Of a stretch of DNA of 9,856 bases, positions 6,161 through 9,856 are shown one piece after another. Source of the DNA: CAZNXE01 sp964576465 (lineage in GTDB: Bacteria; Planctomycetota; Planctomycetia; Pirellulales; JAEUIK01). Every line of letters starts with the position of its first letter. Position 1 is the stretch's first letter. The notes beneath the pieces were generated by a model that made no database searches, was not told the origin of the DNA, and saw only the letters and a program-made list of their open reading frames with translations. The translations under genes and the position numbers were made by a program. The stretch covers positions 1 through 9,856 of the forward strand of contig CAZNXE010000216.1 of the NCBI GenBank assembly GCA_964576465.1, given 5' to 3'.

Positions 6161-7222
6161 TCAGACGTGGACGGTCAGTCCCTCGTAGGCAAACTGCATT
6201 TCGCAACCCTTGGCAGTCATTCCGCGATCGTCCAGCAATTGCCGGTGCAGGTCTTCCGCATAACATTCGATGCGGTGGAGGTCGTCGTCGTCCCGCCGTG
6301 GATCGTGATGCCCAAGATGGAGCTGCTTGACACGGGCCTCAACGGCGGTGGCAACGATCGCTTCGACGGAACTGTGCCCCCATCCCACACGTGAACTGGG
6401 GTCGTCGCCCATGATGCTCGCGCGACCTTCGTATTCTTCCGCAAGGAATTGTGCATCGGCATAGAGCAGGTCGGCGTCGGAGGCGAACTCCGCCAATTCA
6501 GTATCTGGAACGGCCCGATGCTCATGGTCGGTGGCGATGACGACCGCTTTGCCGCGATGTTCAAAACGATAGGCCAAACATCCGCCGGGATGGTTCAGTG
6601 CGTAGGTCCGCACTCGCGTCGCCCCCAGACTAAAAGTGTCTCCCGCGGTAATCGGTTCAGCCAAGGTCATGCCAGCGAACATCTCCAAGGTTTGCGGGAA
6701 AAGAACACCCTGATCCGGGGAACCGGTGGTGAAGATGTTTTCCAGACACTCCATCACCGGCTGCATCCCACGAATGTGAACCTTGTTCGCCGGGTCGTAA
6801 AGTACCTCGACGAAAGGGAGCGCTAACGAGTGATCGACGTGGCCGTGGGTCAGTAGCACGTGGGCAGCGCGATCGCCCTTGAAGCTGGGGTCACACCAGC
6901 GGCGCTGCAGATCGATTCCGAGGAGTCGGCTTCCACTCCCCAGGTCGACAATGATGTGTGCGTCGTCGGTTTGAACTTCGATGCAAGTGGTGTTCCCGCC
7001 ATAGGTCGATCGTCGGTGGAAATCGACATGCTCGGCAAGTCGCTTTCGCACGATCTCCGCATCGTCGGCTTTGCCCGAGAGACCGGTCAACGCGCCGCGC
7101 TGTGCCAGTCGAAGTACGGCGGCGACAATCTTTTCGGTCACCTCGTTGCCAGAGAGTGGTGCCGGGATTGTTCCACGCGTACCCCAGTAGGTGACGACGA
7201 ACGTTGAGACATCGTTCAGCAT
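6161..7222 (-). CDS. MBL-fold metallo-hydrolase, TaR3-like (COG1235 type)
   Basis: A 353-residue cytoplasmic metallo-beta-lactamase-fold hydrolase. The metal motif THGHVDH (125-131) supplies His126, His128, Asp130 and His131. Further likely ligands are His211 in LNHPGG, Asp232 in ATDHEH, and a His in LGHHDP (303-308). GWGHSSVEA (280-288) and YDPANKVHIRG (142-152) also match the TaR3-like branch. The N-terminus WGTRGTIPAP (13-22) is separated from YGGNTTCIEV (74-83) by about 50 residues that include a helical, charged stretch; most relatives have these two motifs close together. The substrate is unknown; phosphodiester or cyclic-nucleotide cleavage is possible from family membership. Start ATG 7222 has an excellent GGAGGT 7 nt upstream, and the longer frame to 7273 is not needed. 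Two nearby Asp-rich segments at the C-terminus (RRDDDDLH) are not unusual. Confidence 0.87.
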   Translation of the reverse strand: MLNDVSTFVVTYWGTRGTIPAPLSGNEVTEKIVAAVLRLAQRGALTGLSGKADDAEIVRKRLAEHVDFHRRSTYGGNTTCIEVQTDDAHIIVDLGSGSRLLGIDLQRRWCDPSFKGDRAAHVLLTHGHVDHSLALPFVEVLYDPANKVHIRGMQPVMECLENIFTTGSPDQGVLFPQTLEMFAGMTLAEPITAGDTFSLGATRVRTYALNHPGGCLAYRFEHRGKAVVIATDHEHRAVPDTELAEFASDADLLYADAQFLAEEYEGRASIMGDDPSSRVGWGHSSVEAIVATAVEARVKQLHLGHHDPRRDDDDLHRIECYAEDLHRQLLDDRGMTAKGCEMQFAYEGLTVHV

Positions 7223-7621
7223 GGACGTGACCTCCAGGGCGGAGAAATCGCGCAGACAGCGGCCATGTCGCAAGATTGTCGCTTGGTGTGCGTCACACGG
7301 TTGTTCGTCAGCTTCATGTCACGAACCAAGATGCGTCCTCGATACTGGAACCAAACGGTGTAAGTGTATCTCAAGCGGGCCACGGATACCCACTGAATTG
7401 GTCCTTATAATTCACCCAGACTCCGCAGGCGGAGATTCCCGTTGTGCTTACCCGACACGTGCGACCCTTCGTTGGGTGGCCCGCAAACGCCGTCGTCGCA
7501 ACGATCTGCCTCAGTCGGCTGACGTTCGGTCGCGGTGTAGGCCGAAACTTCTCTATATGCGTTTTGTCCCGCTTGGTCCGATTCAGACAGCTACGCCACG
7601 TCAAACACCACCGCCACGCCT
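7223..7621. other. 399-bp divergent spacer without a credible gene
   Basis: This is the longest non-coding stretch. Open frames across it give Arg/Cys/Pro-rich translations with no family resemblance and overlap the flanking genes, so I do not call them. It contains two small dyads, GTGTG-cgt-CACAC (7286-7298) and GTTCGT/ACGAAC (7303-7326), then a perfect TATAAT (7406-7411) followed by the dyad CTCCGC-ag-GCGGAG (7421-7434). I see no tRNA-like or other recognised RNA structure between 7435 and 7621. Confidence 0.6.
7383..7434 (+). promoter_or_regulatory. Possible promoter plus leader dyad for the S49 gene
   Basis: TATAAT at 7406-7411 is a perfect -10 match. The hexamer 17 bp upstream (7383-7388, CGGATA) matches TTGACA at only three positions, so the promoter is uncertain. 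If it is used, the transcript would start near 7418 and open with a 6-bp hairpin (7421-7434). This would give an unusually long leader of about 200 nt before the ATG at 7622. Confidence 0.3.
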
Positions 7622-8662
7622 ATGAAACCTGTTGCTCTGGGGTTGTTGTTCACATTGCTAATGTTGGCAACTGTTGGCTGCAAAGGAAAGCCCATTCGCG
7701 TGCAGGCGGGCGGGCGCATTACGGCCGACATGCCAGCAACGCAGGTTTATGGACCGGTTGCTCCCATGGTCGTCGATGGGACAGCATGTGAAACCGATTG
7801 GCCGCGCGTGGCGGTGATCGACGTCGACGGCGTTCTGCTGAACATGGACATGACCGGCTTCTATTCGATGGGCGAAAACCCCGTCGGGCTATTCCGCGAG
7901 CGGCTTGACGCGGCAGCCGCCGATCCCCGGGTGCGTGCCGTGGTGGTGCGGATCAACAGCCCCGGCGGCGGAGTCACTGCCTGCGACATCATGTGGCGCG
8001 ATTTGAACAACTTCAAAGCGCGAACCGGGCTGCCGGTGGTTGCCTGCCTGATGGACGTTGGGGCGGGTGGAGCCTACTACCTGGCGACTGCTACCGATCA
8101 GATCATGGCGCATCCCACCACAATCACCGGTGGTATCGGCGTTATTTTGAACTTGTACAACCTGCAAGACGCGATGGCACAATTCAATGTGCTGGGGCTG
8201 CCGGTTAAGTCGGGTGACAACATCGATCTCGGAACACCGATTAAAGCACAGCAAGAAGAATCGCGGGCGATTCTGCAAACGATGGCCGATGAGTTTCACG
8301 GGCGATTCAAGAACCTGGTTACCAACGCGCGGCCCAAAGTCGATGCGCGACAACCAGACCTCTACGACGGACGCGTCTTCACGGCGAATCAGGCACTCCA
8401 GCGTGGTTTGATTGATGAAATTGGCTACGTCGACGACGCCGTGCGGCTGGCACGAGAGATGGCAGGAACGCCCTGTGCGCAGGTGGTGTTCTATCACCGC
8501 TGTAACGATCGCGCTCGTTCGCCATACGCCATCACGCCGAATGTGCCGATCCAGACGGCAATCTTACCGCTGAGCATCCCGGGCTTGGAACGCAGCCGGC
8601 TGCCGACTTTTCTCTATCTTTGGCAGCCCGACCCGACACTGGAACGCTGGGGCGGACGGTAG
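7622..8662 (+). CDS. S49/SppA-like lipoprotein, probable pseudoprotease
   Basis: A 346-residue envelope protein with one S49 (signal peptide peptidase A, SppA_N-like) domain. The start MKPVALGLLFTLLMLATVGC is a lipoprotein signal with lipidation expected at Cys20. The scaffold is well kept: RVAVIDVDGVLL (62-73), VRAVVVRINSPGGGVTA (104-120), ITGGIGVI (168-175), PVKSG (194-198) and DGRVFTANQAL (249-259) with GLIDEIG. However, the nucleophile motif, normally D-V-A-A-S-G-G-Y-Y, reads D-V-G-A-G-G-A-Y-Y (145-153), so Gly149 replaces Ser. Counting 52 residues on, the spacing between Ser147 and Lys199 in B. subtilis SppA, lands on Ile201 (KSGDNID), so the Lys also appears lost. No ribosome site is visible before the ATG. 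I infer a non-catalytic, perhaps structural or binding, role at the membrane. The alternative is a changed mechanism or an error in my hand alignment. Confidence 0.85.
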   Translation: MKPVALGLLFTLLMLATVGCKGKPIRVQAGGRITADMPATQVYGPVAPMVVDGTACETDWPRVAVIDVDGVLLNMDMTGFYSMGENPVGLFRERLDAAAADPRVRAVVVRINSPGGGVTACDIMWRDLNNFKARTGLPVVACLMDVGAGGAYYLATATDQIMAHPTTITGGIGVILNLYNLQDAMAQFNVLGLPVKSGDNIDLGTPIKAQQEESRAILQTMADEFHGRFKNLVTNARPKVDARQPDLYDGRVFTANQALQRGLIDEIGYVDDAVRLAREMAGTPCAQVVFYHRCNDRARSPYAITPNVPIQTAILPLSIPGLERSRLPTFLYLWQPDPTLERWGGR

Positions 8663-8834
8663 CTCCGCATTCGGCCGGAGAAACGGGCAATTCGACCTGA
8701 CGCGATTCTCGTGCAGAGCGTCGCGAGTCGATCATCAGACAGTCGTATTGTTGCCCCGCGCAGATCAGGGGTTTATTGTTGATGCACGCCACTTGCGCGT
8801 CATTCTGTAAATCCCACCTCCGGAGCAATCTTCC
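8663..8834. other. 172-bp spacer between the S49 and sulfatase genes
   Basis: It contains only weak structures: CTCCG/CGGAG (8663-8667 with 8676-8680) right after the S49 stop, and CCCC/GGGG (about 8754-8771) followed by a T-rich stretch, which might act as a terminator. No convincing promoter was found. The 8-bp palindrome CTCCGGAG (8818-8825) overlaps the sulfatase ribosome site (GGAG, 8822-8825). Confidence 0.35.
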
Positions 8835-9856
8835 ATGTTGTCTCGGTATCTATGCGTTTGCGTGTCGTTGCTGATGCTTTCTGCCACGGTTGGCCATGCG
8901 GCACAGCGGAATGTTGTGTTGATGGTGGTTGATGATCAGGGTCTAGACGCCGGCTGCTACGGAAACGACGTTATACAAACACCGCATCTTGATGCTTTGG
9001 CTGCCGAGGGAACTCGTTTCGATTACGCCTTCTGCACCACGGCAAGCTGCAGCGCGAGTCGGTCGGTGTTGCTCAGCGGTCTACACAACCATGCCAACGG
9101 GCAATTTGGCCATATGCATGGCTACAACAACTTTCACACGCAAGATTTCGTGCAAAGTCTTCCACGCCTGCTGACCGAAGCCGGCTATCGCACCTGCTCG
9201 ATCGGAAAGTATCACGTGCAGCCAGAGAAGGTCTATCACTTCGAGAACTATGCCAACGAAGGCATCATGGGGGCTCGCAGTTCGGTGCGCATGGCCGAGA
9301 ACGCGCGGGCGTTTATCGAACAAGACGATGACCGCCCTTTCTTTCTCTACTTCTGCACCAGCGATCCACATCGTTCTCGCGTCGGGTTTGCCAACGATCG
9401 TACGTATCCGAATGTCGAGGAGGTTGAATACGACCCAGACTCGATTCCCGTTCCACACTTCCTTCCCGATCGGCCAGAGGTCCGTCGCGAATTGGCCGAA
9501 TACTATCAGGCCACGACGCGGGCCGATCAAGGCTTGGGAAGCCTGGTGAAGGTGCTCCACGAAACGGGGCATTGGGACGACACGCTGGTCATTTATCTTA
9601 GCGACAATGGGATTCCCTTCCCTGGGGCAAAGCCGAACCTTTACGACCCTGGGATGCGGCTACCCCTGGTGATTCGTTCGCCCGATGCCCGCCGCCGCGG
9701 AATCGCTTCGCAGGCGATGGTCAGTTTCGTCGACATCACTCCCACGGTGCTCGATTTCGCTGGTGCAAGCGGACCCGATTACAAGCTGCACGGTCGGTCG
9801 ATCATGCCGGTGGTGGATAAGCCCAAGCCGGGGAACTGGGATGAGGTTTACGCGTC
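8835..9856 (+). CDS. Secreted sulfatase, N-sulfoglucosamine sulfohydrolase (SGSH) type, 5' part
   Basis: The first 340 residues of an exported sulfatase; the frame is open at the window edge. The signal peptide is MLSRYLCVCVSLLMLSATVG, with cleavage near HA-AQ (about residue 23). The formylglycine motif is C72-S-A-S-R76, a C-x-A-x-R form, followed by LLSGLHNHANGQFG. Metal and catalytic residues are visible: Asp33-Asp34 (VVDDQG), Lys125 and His127 (IGKYHV), His179 (SDPHR), and Asp257-Asn258 (LSDNG). Several segments match human lysosomal SGSH as I recall it: SLPRLLTEAGYRT, a GK-x-HV-x-PE-x-VY pattern, DDRPFFLY with DPHR, and SDNGIPFP followed by NLY. I infer removal of N-sulfate from glucosamine of heparan-type glycans, or a related sulfated sugar, in the periplasm or outside the cell. 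The ATG has GGAG 9 nt upstream. Activity needs a formylglycine-generating enzyme, not present in this window. Confidence 0.92.
   Translation, partial: MLSRYLCVCVSLLMLSATVGHAAQRNVVLMVVDDQGLDAGCYGNDVIQTPHLDALAAEGTRFDYAFCTTASCSASRSVLLSGLHNHANGQFGHMHGYNNFHTQDFVQSLPRLLTEAGYRTCSIGKYHVQPEKVYHFENYANEGIMGARSSVRMAENARAFIEQDDDRPFFLYFCTSDPHRSRVGFANDRTYPNVEEVEYDPDSIPVPHFLPDRPEVRRELAEYYQATTRADQGLGSLVKVLHETGHWDDTLVIYLSDNGIPFPGAKPNLYDPGMRLPLVIRSPDARRRGIASQAMVSFVDITPTVLDFAGASGPDYKLHGRSIMPVVDKPKPGNWDEVYA

Noticed and set aside
7286..7298. GTGTG-cgt-CACAC as a CRP-type operator
   Set aside because: The half-sites are only five bases apart by three, unlike the TGTGA-N6-TCACA spacing of CRP sites.
7191..7625. 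Plus-strand 144-codon open frame in the spacer before the S49 gene
   Set aside because: Its translation is rich in Arg, Cys and Pro without hydrophobic core patterns or family similarity. It overlaps the MBL start region and has no ribosome site.
1..9856. A novel defence, CRISPR or mobile element system
   Set aside because: I saw no regularly spaced repeats, transposase, integrase, toxin-antitoxin pair, nuclease/helicase cluster or tRNA attachment site on either strand.

Overview
The window looks like chromosomal DNA of a marine-type planctomycete (Pirellulales-like, for example Blastopirellula, Bremerella or Rhodopirellula relatives). The grounds are the gene content: a DUF1080 (3-keto-disaccharide hydrolase) protein, a secreted FG-GAP/VCBS propeller protein, a BNR/Asp-box sialidase-like protein, a sulfamidase-type sulfatase, and an SSS transporter with a proline-rich linker before its last helix. 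Moderate-to-high GC, frequent strand switches and mostly monocistronic genes also fit. The lineage is inferred from family content, not from a marker gene.

Layout, left to right. At 2-796 (+) is the 3'-terminal part of a sodium:solute symporter, interrupted by a 25-base run of N. It converges on a YiiM-like MOSC protein (810-1454, -), with a strong hairpin at the junction. A dyad-rich divergent spacer (1455-1731) leads to a secreted sialidase-like propeller (1732-2823, +), an HspQ/YccV-like protein (2898-3227, +) and a secreted seven-repeat FG-GAP/VCBS protein (3353-4555, +). That protein converges on a secreted DUF1080 protein (4577-5233, -), which is divergent from a DUF2071/YqjF-like protein (5407-6156, +). 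The latter converges, with 4 bp between stop codons, on a TaR3-like MBL-fold hydrolase (6161-7222, -). A 399-bp spacer without a credible gene (7223-7621) precedes a lipoprotein-type S49/SppA homologue (7622-8662, +). The window ends inside a secreted sulfatase of the N-sulfoglucosamine sulfohydrolase (SGSH, heparan sulfamidase) type (8835-9856, +).

How the genes may work together. Four of the products carry signal peptides and belong to families used in extracytoplasmic glycan processing (sialidase-like, FG-GAP, DUF1080, sulfamidase), and the transporter could import a released product. They are scattered on both strands among housekeeping-type genes, so this is a loose neighbourhood and not a compact polysaccharide utilisation locus. 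The other genes (MOSC, HspQ, DUF2071, MBL) look like independent cytoplasmic functions.

The most interesting single item is the S49 protein. It keeps the SppA scaffold motifs, but by my hand alignment it has Gly and Ile where the catalytic Ser and Lys should be, which suggests a pseudoprotease lipoprotein. I found no CRISPR array, tRNA, rRNA, transposase, phage gene or defence system. Most of the window is ordinary planctomycete chromosome.
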